Below are positions 8,672 to 16,959 of a DNA stretch of 64,000 nt, piece by piece; the stretch's first letter is position 1, and each line of letters opens with the position of its first letter. The DNA is from Chloroflexota bacterium. Lineage in GTDB: Bacteria; Chloroflexota; Anaerolineae; Aggregatilineales; Phototrophicaceae. The stretch covers positions 62,001-126,000 of the forward strand of contig JACRPS010000008.1 in the NCBI GenBank assembly GCA_016223085.1. Direction: 5' to 3'. The position numbers and the translations under genes were made by a program. The notes beneath the pieces were generated by a model that saw only the letters and a list, made by a program, of their open reading frames with translations, did no database searches and was not told the origin of the DNA.

Positions 8672-10141
8672 CTACGCCCGCATCGCTTCCAGTTCCCGCC
8701 TGAGGATGTCCGTCACAACCTGGGCGTTGGCCTTGCCACCCATCGCCTTCATCACCTGGCCCACCAACGCGCCAAACAGCTTGTCCTTGCCGCCCAGGTA
8801 ATCCTGCACCAGTTTGGCGTTCTCGGTGAGCACGCGGCTGACCGCCTCACGAATGGCGCTCTCGTCGGAAACCTGCGCCAGCTCTCTCGCTTCGACGATC
8901 CGCGCCGGGTCGTTGCCCGTGTCCCACATCTCCGCCAGCACTGTTTGTGCCGTGCCCTTGTTGATCGTCCCGCCGTCCACTAGCTTCACCAGTTCCGCGA
9001 ACTGCCCGGCATTGATACGAGTCTGCTCGATGGCTTCACGCTCCATACTTTGCTCGTTCATCAGCGTGAATAGCCCGCCCAGAATCCAGTTGGCTGCCGA
9101 CTTCGGATTCGCGCCCGCCGCTACTACTGCCTCGTAATAGTGGGCGATGGCCTGCTCTGCCACCAACTGCCGCGCATCATAGTCGCTCAAGCCAAAGACT
9201 TCCATAAACCGTTGCCGCTTGGCCGCCGGCAGTTCCGGTAGTTTAGCCCGGACTTCCTCCACCCATTCGCGGCTGATTTCGAGAATCGGCAGATCGGGTT
9301 CCGGGAAGTAACGGTATTCGTCGGCGCGCTCTTTAACCCGTTGAATCACCACCCGCTGTTTGGCCTCGTCCCAGCCGAGTGTCGCCTGCTTCACGCCCTC
9401 GCCGCTGGTCCACAGTTTGATCTGCCGTTCGATTTCGACCTGCGTCGCACGGTACAGGTTGCGAATGCTGTTCAGGTTTTTGACCTCGGTGCGGGTGCGG
9501 AATTCGGTATCATCCTTGTGCATCACGCTGATGTTTGGCTCAACGCGCAGCACGCCTTTGGACATATCGCCGTTGTTCACGCCCAGGTAGACGAGGATGG
9601 CGCGCAGCGTGCGGGCGAAGGCTTCCGCTTCCTCGGCGCTGTTGATGTCCGGCTCGGTCACAATTTCCAGCAGCGGCACGCCGGCACGGTTGTAATCCAC
9701 CAGACTGCTGCCGCCACCGATATGCGTCAGCTTGCCGGTGTCTTCTTCGAGATGCGCCCGGCGGATGCGGATGTGTTTGGTATACGGTTCGCCGCTTTCA
9801 GGCGTCACTTCGATGTCCAGCCAGCCGTTAACGGCCAGCGGACGTTCGTACTGGCTGATCTGGTAGCCTTTGGGCAGGTCAGGATAGAAGTAGTTTTTGC
9901 GGGCGAACTGGTTTACCGGCGGAATCTCGCAGTGCAGCGCCAGCCCGACCATCAGGCCGAACTCGACCGCCTGCCGGTTGATGACCGGCAGCGTGCCGGG
10001 CAGCCCCAGCGATACCGGGTCAACGGCGGTATTGGGCGCGGCCTCCACGCTGTCCACCACCGGGCAGGCGCTGAACATCTTGCTTTCTGTCAACAGTTCG
10101 GCGTGAATTTCCAGGCCGATGATCGGCTTCCAGTCGCTCAT
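8672..10141 (-). CDS. gatB: Asp-tRNA(Asn)/Glu-tRNA(Gln) amidotransferase subunit B
   Basis: 489 residues, full length for the family. GatB with GatA and GatC converts misacylated Glu-tRNA(Gln) and Asp-tRNA(Asn) to the cognate aminoacyl-tRNAs using ATP and glutamine-derived ammonia. Signatures seen: IGLEIHAEL at the N-terminus, [18 protein letters not shown], the family signature [24 protein letters not shown], and a C-terminal YqeY-like helical domain ([19 protein letters not shown]). AGGTGA lies 7 bases before the ATG. gatA and gatC are not adjacent, so the subunits are encoded at separate loci. Confidence 0.96.
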   Translation of the reverse strand: MSDWKPIIGLEIHAELLTESKMFSACPVVDSVEAAPNTAVDPVSLGLPGTLPVINRQAVEFGLMVGLALHCEIPPVNQFARKNYFYPDLPKGYQISQYERPLAVNGWLDIEVTPESGEPYTKHIRIRRAHLEEDTGKLTHIGGGSSLVDYNRAGVPLLEIVTEPDINSAEEAEAFARTLRAILVYLGVNNGDMSKGVLRVEPNISVMHKDDTEFRTRTEVKNLNSIRNLYRATQVEIERQIKLWTSGEGVKQATLGWDEAKQRVVIQRVKERADEYRYFPEPDLPILEISREWVEEVRAKLPELPAAKRQRFMEVFGLSDYDARQLVAEQAIAHYYEAVVAAGANPKSAANWILGGLFTLMNEQSMEREAIEQTRINAGQFAELVKLVDGGTINKGTAQTVLAEMWDTGNDPARIVEARELAQVSDESAIREAVSRVLTENAKLVQDYLGGKDKLFGALVGQVMKAMGGKANAQVVTDILRRELEAMRA

Positions 10142-10267
10142 GGGACGTCACCTGTCGGGCATAAAATGCTTTATAATAGCGGTGGGATTGTACCACAAAA
10201 AGAAGGGCTATATTCGGACACGAAGCTGGTTATAATACGCAAGAGGATTACGGGAAAGGAGTGATGA

Positions 10268-10516
10268 GTGGCTGTTTCACGACATGAAAGAACCGATCAC
10301 GTCACTAAAGATGAATGGATGCTGACAGCAGAACAAATGCTGTTCATGCTTCAAAACCACAACAGCATTGAAACTGCGTTTGCAGAGGATAACCTGGAAT
10401 CGCTACGTCAACTCGCTGGCAGCGAAGAATTTCTCACCCTCTTTGGTGAGATGAGCTTTGACGAAGCCTATGACCGCTACGAAACGATGTTAGAGTACAC
10501 TACCACGCTCATTTGA
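10268..10516 (+). CDS. Small hypothetical acidic protein, GTG start
   Basis: 82 residues, predicted helical and acidic, not recognised. A strong GGAAAGGAG (10253-10261) is 6 bases before a GTG at 10268; the nearby ATG at 10264 is in another frame that stops after seven codons, so GTG is the most sensible start. TATAAT at 10231-10236 could be its -10 box. It converges on the hypothetical gene at 10539-11180. No domain or signal peptide is visible. Confidence 0.55.
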   Translation: MAVSRHERTDHVTKDEWMLTAEQMLFMLQNHNSIETAFAEDNLESLRQLAGSEEFLTLFGEMSFDEAYDRYETMLEYTTTLI

Positions 10517-10538
10517 CTCATCTCCCATCACTTTCTCC

Positions 10539-11180
10539 TCATCCCTGATTCTGCCCGCCCATCTGCTCGACCGTATAATCCAGCGCCACGAAGTACGAAT
10601 CGCCGACGCCCAGCAGGGTCATCAGCCGGGAACGCCCGTGTTCGTCCTCGGCTTCAAACGGTTCTTCGTCTGTCGTCAGGCTCAGGCCGTGATGACGCAG
10701 GACTTTTGCCAGCCGTTCCGCCGCCGGCCTGGGGAACGAACCGAGCGTCCCTTTGCCGGATGCCAGCAGGTTCACCAGCGGCTGGCTGCGGTTGATGTCG
10801 CCGGCCAGTTCGCGCCAGGGGCCAAACGTCAGCACGTAAGCCTGATGAATATCCAGCACCAGTTCGGGGATGTCCCGCGCCGTGCCTTCAAAGTGGAGCG
10901 TGACACGTGGTGTGTTGTGGTGGAACAGAATCGGGTGGTCTTCCCCGGAAGCGACAAACAGATTGCCAAAAATGCCGAGCGTGATGCGGTGTTCCCGCAC
11001 GCCCAGCACACGGATGATGTAGGCGTTGCCCTCGCGCAGGCCTTGCGCCGCGTCGTCGTAGCGCGCGGTCTGGATGATAAGCTGTAGTTCGTTCGGCACG
11101 CCGCCCATCTGCGCCGCCAGAAAGATGCCGTAGCTGTTTTCACCCTTCAGGTCGTTAAAAAGCTGTTCCCGTTTTGGCAT
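10539..11180 (-). CDS. Hypothetical protein
   Basis: 213 residues, not recognised. It appears to be a mixed alpha/beta cytoplasmic protein with no TM segment, signal peptide or Cys/His cluster. The N-terminal half (NELQLIIQTARYDDAAQGL, YIIRVLGVREHRITLGIFGN) looks beta-rich; the C-terminus ends GDSYFVALDYTVEQMGGQNQG. AAAGGA lies about 8 bases before the ATG. It is followed upstream by a long repeat hairpin (11205-11277) and by the metallophosphoesterase on the same strand. Confidence 0.65.
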   Translation of the reverse strand: MPKREQLFNDLKGENSYGIFLAAQMGGVPNELQLIIQTARYDDAAQGLREGNAYIIRVLGVREHRITLGIFGNLFVASGEDHPILFHHNTPRVTLHFEGTARDIPELVLDIHQAYVLTFGPWRELAGDINRSQPLVNLLASGKGTLGSFPRPAAERLAKVLRHHGLSLTTDEEPFEAEDEHGRSRLMTLLGVGDSYFVALDYTVEQMGGQNQG

Positions 11181-11204
11181 GGGAAATCCTTTTTAAAAGC
11201 ATAT

Positions 11205-11277
11205 CACAGAGGCACAGAGGTTCAGAGACACAGAGATAATGCCAGATATTTTCTCTGTGCCTCTGCGCCTCTGTGTC
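11205..11277. repeat. ACACAGAGGCACAGAGG inverted-repeat element
   Basis: The left arm is built of CACAGAGG/CAGAG units (11205-11236), and an imperfect reverse complement (TCTCTGTGCCTCTGCG..., 11252-11277) follows after an AT-rich loop. A single left arm of the same element recurs at 45849-45882 inside the GT39-like coding region. Confidence 0.8.
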
Positions 11278-11288
11278 GAATTTCGTTT

Positions 11289-12056
11289 TTATGTCGGACG
11301 CAGGCGGCTGGCCGTCCACTCCGGCGCGGGATACCCGACGGCGCGCAGGTCGGTGATAACCGCGTTCACATCATACGGCACGCGGCGCAGGTCAACCGAA
11401 ACCTGACCGTTCTCGAACGTCAACAGTCCCCACTGCGCGTAACCGGGGTTATCAAACGACATGCCGACGCTGCCGACGTTCACGGCGCGCCAGCTCCCCA
11501 GATGGCGGTCCATCTGGCGATGTGTATGGCCACCGATGGCAACATGCCCTTCGCGGTCGAGCAGCAAATCACGGGCTTCTTCGTCGGGCGTGTCCGGCAG
11601 CAGGAACGTTTCGTCATTGCCGGGCACGGCGTGGTAGCCGATGACGTGGCAGCCCTCAAACGTGTGCGCCAGTTCCCGCCCGATCAACTTCTTGAGATAC
11701 TCGTAGTCCTCAAAGCTGATTTGCTCCACAGCCCAGTTCAATCCCGCATCCCGCGCCTGCCAGCCGCTCGCCAGTGTCTTGAAAGCGGCTTCGTCCTTCG
11801 CCGCCGGCGTTGCCAGCCGTTCACCTGTTACCAGGTAACGGTCGGTGTTGCCGCCGATCACCTTAAACGTTTTGCTCTCGTTGGCTTCTGCCAGCGCCTT
11901 GATACGACGGATACACTCCGCCGGGCGCGGGCCAAACGCAGCCAGATCGCCCAGGCACCAGGTGATATCCGCGCCGCCTGCCTGTTCCAGATCGGCCAGC
12001 ACCGTTTCCAGCGCGGCAAGATTGCCGTGAATGTCGGATAAAACCGCCAGACGCAT
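11289..12056 (-). CDS. Calcineurin-like metallophosphoesterase
   Basis: 255 residues with the complete dimetal phosphoesterase motif series: DIHGN (8-12), GDLAAFGP, GGNTD in place of GNHD, a conserved His in GYHAVPG, GHTHRQ, and NVGSVG at the product end. It resembles the YfcE/ApaH-like branch that hydrolyses phosphomonoesters, phosphodiesters or dinucleotide polyphosphates; the physiological substrate cannot be read from sequence. Cytoplasmic, no signal peptide. AAGGAGG precedes the ATG by 6 bases. It stands alone on the minus strand, divergent from hsp20. Confidence 0.9.
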   Translation of the reverse strand: MRLAVLSDIHGNLAALETVLADLEQAGGADITWCLGDLAAFGPRPAECIRRIKALAEANESKTFKVIGGNTDRYLVTGERLATPAAKDEAAFKTLASGWQARDAGLNWAVEQISFEDYEYLKKLIGRELAHTFEGCHVIGYHAVPGNDETFLLPDTPDEEARDLLLDREGHVAIGGHTHRQMDRHLGSWRAVNVGSVGMSFDNPGYAQWGLLTFENGQVSVDLRRVPYDVNAVITDLRAVGYPAPEWTASRLRPT

Positions 12057-12137
12057 CGTGCCCTCCTTTGTCGGGTTATGAGGCTACTGTATCCTGCCGG
12101 AAACTGCAACCACCGCGCCGTTACAGGGGGCCTCTCC

Positions 12138-12161
12138 AGGGACACGATATATCGTGTCCCT
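12138..12161. repeat. GTAGGG-family palindrome, TATCGTG core
   Basis: AGGGACACGATAT followed by ATCGTGTCCCT, a perfect 24-base palindrome identical to the core of 787-814. It lies between the divergent metallophosphoesterase and hsp20 genes. Confidence 0.85.
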
Positions 12162-12240
12162 ACAGGTTCACCCGCCTTCCGTTACACCGGCTGCTTTCCA
12201 ACCAATTCCTGAACTGCCTCTGATACATTTCTGATACAGT

Positions 12241-12273
12241 GTTTAAGTTTTTCCTACGCACCAGGTTTAAGTT
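12241..12273 (+). promoter_or_regulatory. Direct repeats upstream of hsp20
   Basis: GTTTAAGTT occurs at 12241-12249 and again at 12265-12273 (24-base period), just after a CTGATACA direct repeat at about 12221-12239. A related ATTTAAGC lies near 12304. The phasing of about two helical turns suggests activator or repressor binding. This is not a CIRCE element. Confidence 0.3.
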
Positions 12274-12327
12274 AGAAGCATAACTCAATGTCCGAATCTT
12301 CAGATTTAAGCAAGGGGAGATTGACCG

Positions 12328-12789
12328 ATGGCAATGATCCGCTGGAATCCACTTCGTGAGATGGCCGCTATGCAGAGCATGATGGACCGGATGTTTAACG
12401 AAACCTGGCGCAACATGAACTGGAGCGGCGAGAGCGAGATGGGCGGCTTCAACCTGCCGCTGGACGTGCATGAAACGGACAAGGAATACACCGTAACTAC
12501 CGATCTGCCCGGTGTCAGCGCCGATAACATCCATGTCAAGTTCCAGGATGGGATGCTGCTGATCGAAGCTGAACTGCCGGAGCGCACGGTGCAGAAGGAA
12601 GGTGAACGGTCGCTGCTGAAAGAACGCCGTTATGGCAAGTTCAGCCGCAGCGTGCGCCTGCCGCAGGCGGTCAATGTCAACAACGTGGAAGCCACCTTCC
12701 AGGACGGCGTGCTGACCCTGACACTGCCAAAGGCGGAAGAAGTGCAGCCGCGTCTCATCCCGGTGAAAACCGGCAACGGCAAAAAATAA
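12328..12789 (+). CDS. Small heat-shock protein, Hsp20/alpha-crystallin family
   Basis: 153 residues. The alpha-crystallin domain spans about 42-137 (PLDVHETDKEYTVTTDLPGV, EATFQDGVLTLTLPK with the family A-x3-DGVL motif at 122-129), and the C-terminal extension carries an I-P-V anchor (143-146) used in oligomer assembly. It is an ATP-independent holdase that keeps unfolding proteins soluble. AAGGGGAG is 8-9 bases upstream of the ATG. Direct repeats in the leader (12241-12273) may control it. A palindrome of the GTAGGG family follows at 12816-12840. Confidence 0.95.
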   Translation: MAMIRWNPLREMAAMQSMMDRMFNETWRNMNWSGESEMGGFNLPLDVHETDKEYTVTTDLPGVSADNIHVKFQDGMLLIEAELPERTVQKEGERSLLKERRYGKFSRSVRLPQAVNVNNVEATFQDGVLTLTLPKAEEVQPRLIPVKTGNGKK

Positions 12790-12815
12790 GCCTGTCATCA
12801 GTGGCGATACCTTGT

Positions 12816-12840
12816 AGGGGCGAACCGTTGGTTCGCCCCT
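12816..12840. repeat. GTAGGG-family palindrome, GCGAAC core
   Basis: AGGGGCGAAC (12816-12825) and GTTCGCCCCT (12831-12840) form a perfect 10-base stem with a 5-base loop between hsp20 and the next gene, preceded by TGT. The core differs from the ACACG type. Confidence 0.8.
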
Positions 12841-12943
12841 GCTGATTCCTCACAAAAAATTCGTTTTTGCGCCATACTCCGCCCCTCCGTTTTCCATTAT
12901 CATGGGCATGGTTCGTTTTTCGGTTATGACTCAGAGGTATATC

Positions 12944-13696
12944 ATGCTTCGTATGACTAAAGTCCTGCTCGGCGTCATGCTTATCGCTGTACTGGTCGCG
13001 GCGGCGCTGCCGCTGCTGGCAGCCGCCCGCAGCCCTGGCTGCGACGAACTGGATGGCCGCGCCGACGCCATGATGTCTGACTATGTGACCACCAATACCT
13101 TTTATGCCGGCGAAATTATCACCGTGACCATCACCACTAGCCCGGACCCGGTTGAAGTCTATTTCGCCGGTGTGCTGAAGGGAACTATCAGCACCTTTCC
13201 CGGCAGTGTGACGTTTACGGTTCCCGGCACCGGTCTGGCTGAGTTTCGCATGGTAGTACCCAGTGCCGTTGAATTTGCGTTTGCCTGCCGCGTCCCGTCA
13301 GCGGGTGCCGCGACAGTGACAACCGACCAGCCATTCCCGACCGATGGCCGCATCTGCGCCAACCCGAAGGCTGCCATCTACGTTAACTCCGAAGATGGTA
13401 TCGCCATCTATCGCATTACCTCCGCAAGTCGGGGTATTCCCGCCGTGTTCGCGCGCCCGGCGGAACTGGACGCGCTGCCGGATTTCCCCACTCAACCTCT
13501 GACGATTGTGACCCAGGATGAGGGCATTTTTATCGGCCTGTACAAGCTGAAGGCAGCGCAGACGGAAACCTATCAGGTGAACGTCGGGCCGGATGTTGAA
13601 GGCAAGGTGTTTACCTGCATCTGGGACGGTGTACCGCCGCAGCCGGGCAGCGTGATCGCCTTTGACTGGAATATCTACGACGTACTGGGGAATTAG
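12944..13696 (+). CDS. Hypothetical secreted protein
   Basis: 250 residues from the ATG at 12944, chosen because AGAGG lies 9 bases upstream and the protein then begins with a typical signal peptide (MLRMTKVLLGVMLIAVLV, cleavage probably after AAA). An upstream in-frame ATG at 12902 would only add a poor extension. The mature part is beta-rich with four Cys residues (for example PGCDEL, FACRVP, GRICANP, FTCIWD) that could form two disulfides. Not recognised. The gene at 13700 starts 3 bases after its stop codon and is probably co-transcribed. Confidence 0.65.
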   Translation: MLRMTKVLLGVMLIAVLVAAALPLLAAARSPGCDELDGRADAMMSDYVTTNTFYAGEIITVTITTSPDPVEVYFAGVLKGTISTFPGSVTFTVPGTGLAEFRMVVPSAVEFAFACRVPSAGAATVTTDQPFPTDGRICANPKAAIYVNSEDGIAIYRITSASRGIPAVFARPAELDALPDFPTQPLTIVTQDEGIFIGLYKLKAAQTETYQVNVGPDVEGKVFTCIWDGVPPQPGSVIAFDWNIYDVLGN

Positions 13697-13699
13697 GTC

Positions 13700-14011
13700 A
13701 TGGCGCGCCGGTTGGTGCTACTGGCTGCCGGGCTGGCGTTGATCGGCGTGGCGTTGGGAGCATTCGGGCTGCACGCGCTGGCGCTGCTGGGCACAGCCTG
13801 GGTAGCGGAACGCTGGCCGGGGCGGTGGGCGCGCTGGGCCGGTTGGCTGTTTGTTGCCGGGATTATCCTGTTCTCCGGCAGCCTGTATCTGCTGGCAATT
13901 TTTGACCTGGGCATCATGGGGGCAGTCGCGCCGGTTGGTGGCGCGGCGTTTCTGGCCGGGTGGGCGTGTCTGGGACTGGCCGTCTGGCAGGGAGGCCAGA
14001 GAGCCACCTGA
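13700..14011 (+). CDS. DUF423-like small membrane protein, internally shortened
   Basis: 103 residues, three to four hydrophobic helices. The end matches the DUF423 (YgdD-like) family: LFSGSLYLLAIFD, then VAPVGGAAFLAGW. At the N-terminus the usual GAFGAH...YHALALL region appears collapsed to GAFGLHALALL, so about 25 residues containing the end of helix 1 and the following loop are absent compared with remembered homologues. This may be a natural short form or a deletion derivative. It starts 3 bases after the preceding secreted-protein gene. Function of the family is unknown. Confidence 0.7.
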   Translation: MARRLVLLAAGLALIGVALGAFGLHALALLGTAWVAERWPGRWARWAGWLFVAGIILFSGSLYLLAIFDLGIMGAVAPVGGAAFLAGWACLGLAVWQGGQRAT

Positions 14012-14020
14012 GGGAGCGAA

Positions 14021-14078
14021 GCCGGACGCTGAAAGCCGTCCGGCTGAATGACAAAAGCTACCTGGAAGGTGGCTGGAA
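14021..14078. repeat. Two-hairpin repeat element (GCCGGACG/AGCC type)
   Basis: Hairpin 1: GCCGGACG (14021-14028) with CGTCCGGC (14037-14044). Hairpin 2: AGCTACCT (14056-14063) with AGGTGGCT (14067-14074), one G-T pair. The linker contains CAAA. Related copies are at 43809-43858, 48112-48168 and, shortened and inverted, 60137-60177. Confidence 0.8.
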
Positions 14079-14165
14079 AGACGAGCGAGCCATGTTTTTC
14101 AGCCGGCTTACCGCGATCGTTCAGCCAGGGGCTTGCTTCCGAACGGGGACAGATGTCCCCTGAGT

Positions 14166-15245
14166 CTACGCTGGCCCCGGCTCAAGCGGTGGCGGCTCTA
14201 TCTCGCCGGCAACGCCCCGGCGGGTCAGCCGTTCCCGGAGCTGCCTGACCGGCTCGGGCGCGTTCGTCCGCAAATATTTGCGCAGCATGTCGCGCCAGGT
14301 GATGCCAAACTGGACCCGCAAAATCAGCAGCAGCGACAGCGCCTCCATCGGCTGCGTCCGCAGACACTTCAACGCCACCGACAGCAGTTTGGGGGCGCTT
14401 TCCTTGCGGTAAACGGCGTCCGCCGCCAGGAAGTCCCACAGCGGCTGTAACCGGTGGATGTCAAAGCGCAGCAGGGCATCGGTCTTGCCGCGCGAACTCA
14501 TAAAGAAGCGCCGGTAAGCATCTTCATCGAGGATGCGTCCGCCGGTGATCTCCTGCGCGATCTGGAGCGACATCTCCTGCGAGCCGACAAGCTGGCGGGG
14601 CGCCTGCCCGGAACTGATGCGGTCCGGCGCGGTGCTGATACGAATCAGCGCCAGACACTGCGGCAGCGCCGCCAGCCGGGATACCTGCGCGAAGCGCCAC
14701 CACAGCGCGTAATCGGTGGTGAACACCGGCGGATACCAGCCCAGTTGTTCCAGCAGCGCGCGCCGCATGGTGACGGTGGGGTGCGGAAGCGGGTTGTTAA
14801 ACACCAGCCGGGCGCAGATGACCTTATGTTCGGTCGGGGTGTTCCAGACGGATAAAAACTGTCCCTGCGCGTCCACACGGCGGGCCGCGCCGGCAACCAG
14901 ACCGACCTCCGGGTGACTGTCAAGATACTGCACCTGGAGCGCCAGCCGGTCGGGGAACAGGATGTCATCGGCATCCATCGCGGCCACGTATTCAGCGCGC
15001 GCCTGCTGCACACCGGCATTCCGCGCGCCGGCTTCGCCCAGATTGCCGGCGTTCCGCAGCAGCCGGATGCGCGGGTCGCGGGCGGCGTATTCCTGTAAAA
15101 TCACCCAACTGCCATCTTTGGAACAGTCGTCCACGATGATGAACTCAAAATCGTCAAACGTCTGGTTTAAGACACTCGTCACGGCTTCCCGCAAATAGCG
15201 TTCGGCATTGTAAACCGGCATGACAACGCTGACACGAGGGGTCAT
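14166..15245 (-). CDS. Family 2 glycosyltransferase
   Basis: 359 residues from the ATG at 15245, preferred over an ATG at 15266 because GGGAGA lies 6-7 bases upstream. The GT-A fold N-terminus shows VVMPVYNAERYL (7-18), FIIVDDCSKDGS (35-46) and the metal-binding DADD (91-94), as in GT2 enzymes that transfer sugars to glycans of the cell surface. There is no TM segment, so it acts at the inner face of the membrane. It follows the polysaccharide deacetylase on the same strand after 13 bases, and the two form an operon for surface polysaccharide or cell-wall glycan modification. Donor and acceptor are unknown. Confidence 0.9.
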   Translation of the reverse strand: MTPRVSVVMPVYNAERYLREAVTSVLNQTFDDFEFIIVDDCSKDGSWVILQEYAARDPRIRLLRNAGNLGEAGARNAGVQQARAEYVAAMDADDILFPDRLALQVQYLDSHPEVGLVAGAARRVDAQGQFLSVWNTPTEHKVICARLVFNNPLPHPTVTMRRALLEQLGWYPPVFTTDYALWWRFAQVSRLAALPQCLALIRISTAPDRISSGQAPRQLVGSQEMSLQIAQEITGGRILDEDAYRRFFMSSRGKTDALLRFDIHRLQPLWDFLAADAVYRKESAPKLLSVALKCLRTQPMEALSLLLILRVQFGITWRDMLRKYLRTNAPEPVRQLRERLTRRGVAGEIEPPPLEPGPA

Positions 15246-15258
15246 AGGCTTCTCCCGA

Positions 15259-16020
15259 CTAAACAAACCAGGCTTTTCTCATCAGTGGTCTATTTTCAAT
15301 CAACTGGGGTACGGTTAAAAACTGATACCCCTGAGCCTGCAGGCTTTCAATGATGACCGGCAGGGCTTCGACCGTCGCGGAACGATCCCGAAACTGGCTG
15401 TAATCCGGCTGCTGCGCGGCGTTGGCTGCCGGCTCCAGGCCATCGTGCAGCAGGATGATGCTCCCCGGTCGCAGCCTGCGCAGCACCCGTTCGGCCACCA
15501 CTGCCGCCGGGTCGCCACGCCAGTCATCACCGGAGGCCGACCAGTGTACCGGCTGGAGACCCAGCAGCCGGGACACGATCACGCTGATGGTACTCTGCGC
15601 ACCCTGAGGCGGGCGCATGACCTGCGGGCGCTGGCCGGTTGCCTGCGCAATCACCTGCTGGCAGCGCCGCAGTTCGGCCAGGTTTTCCAGCAGGCTGATC
15701 TCCGACATCCGGGGATGGGAATAGGTATGGTTGCCGATAGCATGCCCACGCTGATGGACAGCCTGTACCAGTTCCGGGCGAAAGGCGGCGTTCCGCCCCA
15801 GCATAAAGAAGGTGGCCTTAACGCCGTAATGGTCAAGAACATTGAGAACTGCCGGCGTGTATTCGCTGGGGCCATCGTCGAATGTCAGCGCCACGAGTCG
15901 CTGTTCCGTCTGGCAGCCGACAATCGTAGCCAACCAGCGCTGACGCACCAGACCGATGCTGCGCCGTCCAAGCCGGTGCAGCGGCGGCAGAACCCGGTGT
16001 GCTGATAATTTGGTGTTCAT
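15259..16020 (-). CDS. Polysaccharide deacetylase, NodB homology domain (CE4)
   Basis: 253 residues. The CE4 motifs are intact: TFDDGP (46-51), HTYSH metal site (98-102), RPPQG (136-140) and LLHDG (190-194). Such enzymes remove N- or O-acetyl groups from chitin-like, peptidoglycan or exopolysaccharide chains with a bound divalent metal. The N-terminus (1-35) is basic and weakly hydrophobic, not a clear signal peptide, so export is uncertain. It is the first gene of a pair with the GT2 gene. Confidence 0.92.
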   Translation of the reverse strand: MNTKLSAHRVLPPLHRLGRRSIGLVRQRWLATIVGCQTEQRLVALTFDDGPSEYTPAVLNVLDHYGVKATFFMLGRNAAFRPELVQAVHQRGHAIGNHTYSHPRMSEISLLENLAELRRCQQVIAQATGQRPQVMRPPQGAQSTISVIVSRLLGLQPVHWSASGDDWRGDPAAVVAERVLRRLRPGSIILLHDGLEPAANAAQQPDYSQFRDRSATVEALPVIIESLQAQGYQFLTVPQLIENRPLMRKAWFV

Positions 16021-16139
16021 AGGTGTCGGACACTACACTGGTGATACTGCTTTAATTCAGCGTAATAATGTACGCCTTGCAGCGTGCTATCATGGGGTTG
16101 TGAAGCTGCTTTACGCAAAAGCAGGAGGAGATCAACCGA

Positions 16140-16161
16140 GGGACACGTATCACCGTGTCCC
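16140..16161. repeat. GTAGGG-family palindrome variant
   Basis: GGGACACG and CGTGTCCC form an 8-base stem around TATCAC, between the deacetylase and the DtxR-like gene, 8 bases beyond the regulator's stop codon. Confidence 0.75.
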
Positions 16162-16168
16162 GCTGGTT

Positions 16169-16852
16169 TTACACGGCGTCAAACTGTTCCGGCGTGCATA
16201 CCCGCAGCGACCCGGCCAGTTCGTGCCCCAGCACGCGGGTGTCGCCGTTCACGCGGAGTTGAATCGGGCCGTTAAACGGCGCTTTTTCAAGCAGGTCGAA
16301 GGCGGTGCCCGGCTTCAGGCCAAGCGAATCCAGATAGATCAGCCTGTCGGCGTCGTGCGTGCTGACACGGCTGATAACCAGATGCGCCCCCGGCGCAGCT
16401 TCGTTTAACGGGATGTCCTCCAGGCGCGGCATGTGGCCGTCGCGCGTGGGAATGGGTTCACCATGCGGGCAGCGGCGCGGGTTGCCAGCCATGTCCGCCA
16501 TCCGTTCCACCACCACGTCGCTGACTACCGCGCCCAGTTGGTCGGCGCTGTCATGGACTTCGTGCCAGCCGAAATGCATCACATCCACCAGAAACCGTTC
16601 CACCAGCCGGTGGCGGCGAATCGAGAGCAGGGCCTCGCGTTCGCCCGCCGGCGTCAGATGGATTCCCCGGTACGGTTCGTGTTCCAGATAACCGGCGTCC
16701 TTCAACCGCTGCACCATGCGCGTGACCGCCGGAGCGGATACCTTTAACACCTCCGCCAGCGCGGACGTGGAAATATACGGATCATCCTGCTGATAGTAAG
16801 CGAGCCGGTACGCTTCTGCCAGGTATTCCTGCATAGCGGCGCTTGCGCTCAT
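16169..16852 (-). CDS. DtxR/MntR-family regulator with altered metal site
   Basis: 227 residues: winged helix (about 5-66, VSAPAVTRMVQRLKDAGYLEHEPYRGIHLT), dimerisation/metal domain (about 70-135) and a FeoA/SH3-like C-terminus (about 150-225). The family represses metal uptake or homeostasis genes when Fe(II) or Mn(II) is bound. Aligning by eye to DtxR, the ancillary-site ligands His81, Glu85 and His100 are kept, but the primary-site ligands Cys102, Glu105 and His106 correspond to Asp104, Gly107 and Ala108 here. Metal response is therefore doubtful. No metal transporter is nearby. AAAGGC precedes the ATG. Confidence 0.88.
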   Translation of the reverse strand: MSASAAMQEYLAEAYRLAYYQQDDPYISTSALAEVLKVSAPAVTRMVQRLKDAGYLEHEPYRGIHLTPAGEREALLSIRRHRLVERFLVDVMHFGWHEVHDSADQLGAVVSDVVVERMADMAGNPRRCPHGEPIPTRDGHMPRLEDIPLNEAAPGAHLVISRVSTHDADRLIYLDSLGLKPGTAFDLLEKAPFNGPIQLRVNGDTRVLGHELAGSLRVCTPEQFDAV

Positions 16853-16959
16853 GTACGCTTGCCTTTACGAGCCAGAGAATTTCGATAACTTACATCATCA
16901 ATATACCGAAAACCAGGCTGTTTTCGCAAGAGTTAAGTTTCAAGTTGACGTGGGTATCA

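Noticed and set aside
9341-10264. Long plus-strand frame opposite gatB
   Set aside because: Antisense shadow typical of high-GC genes; gatB is full length with all family signatures.
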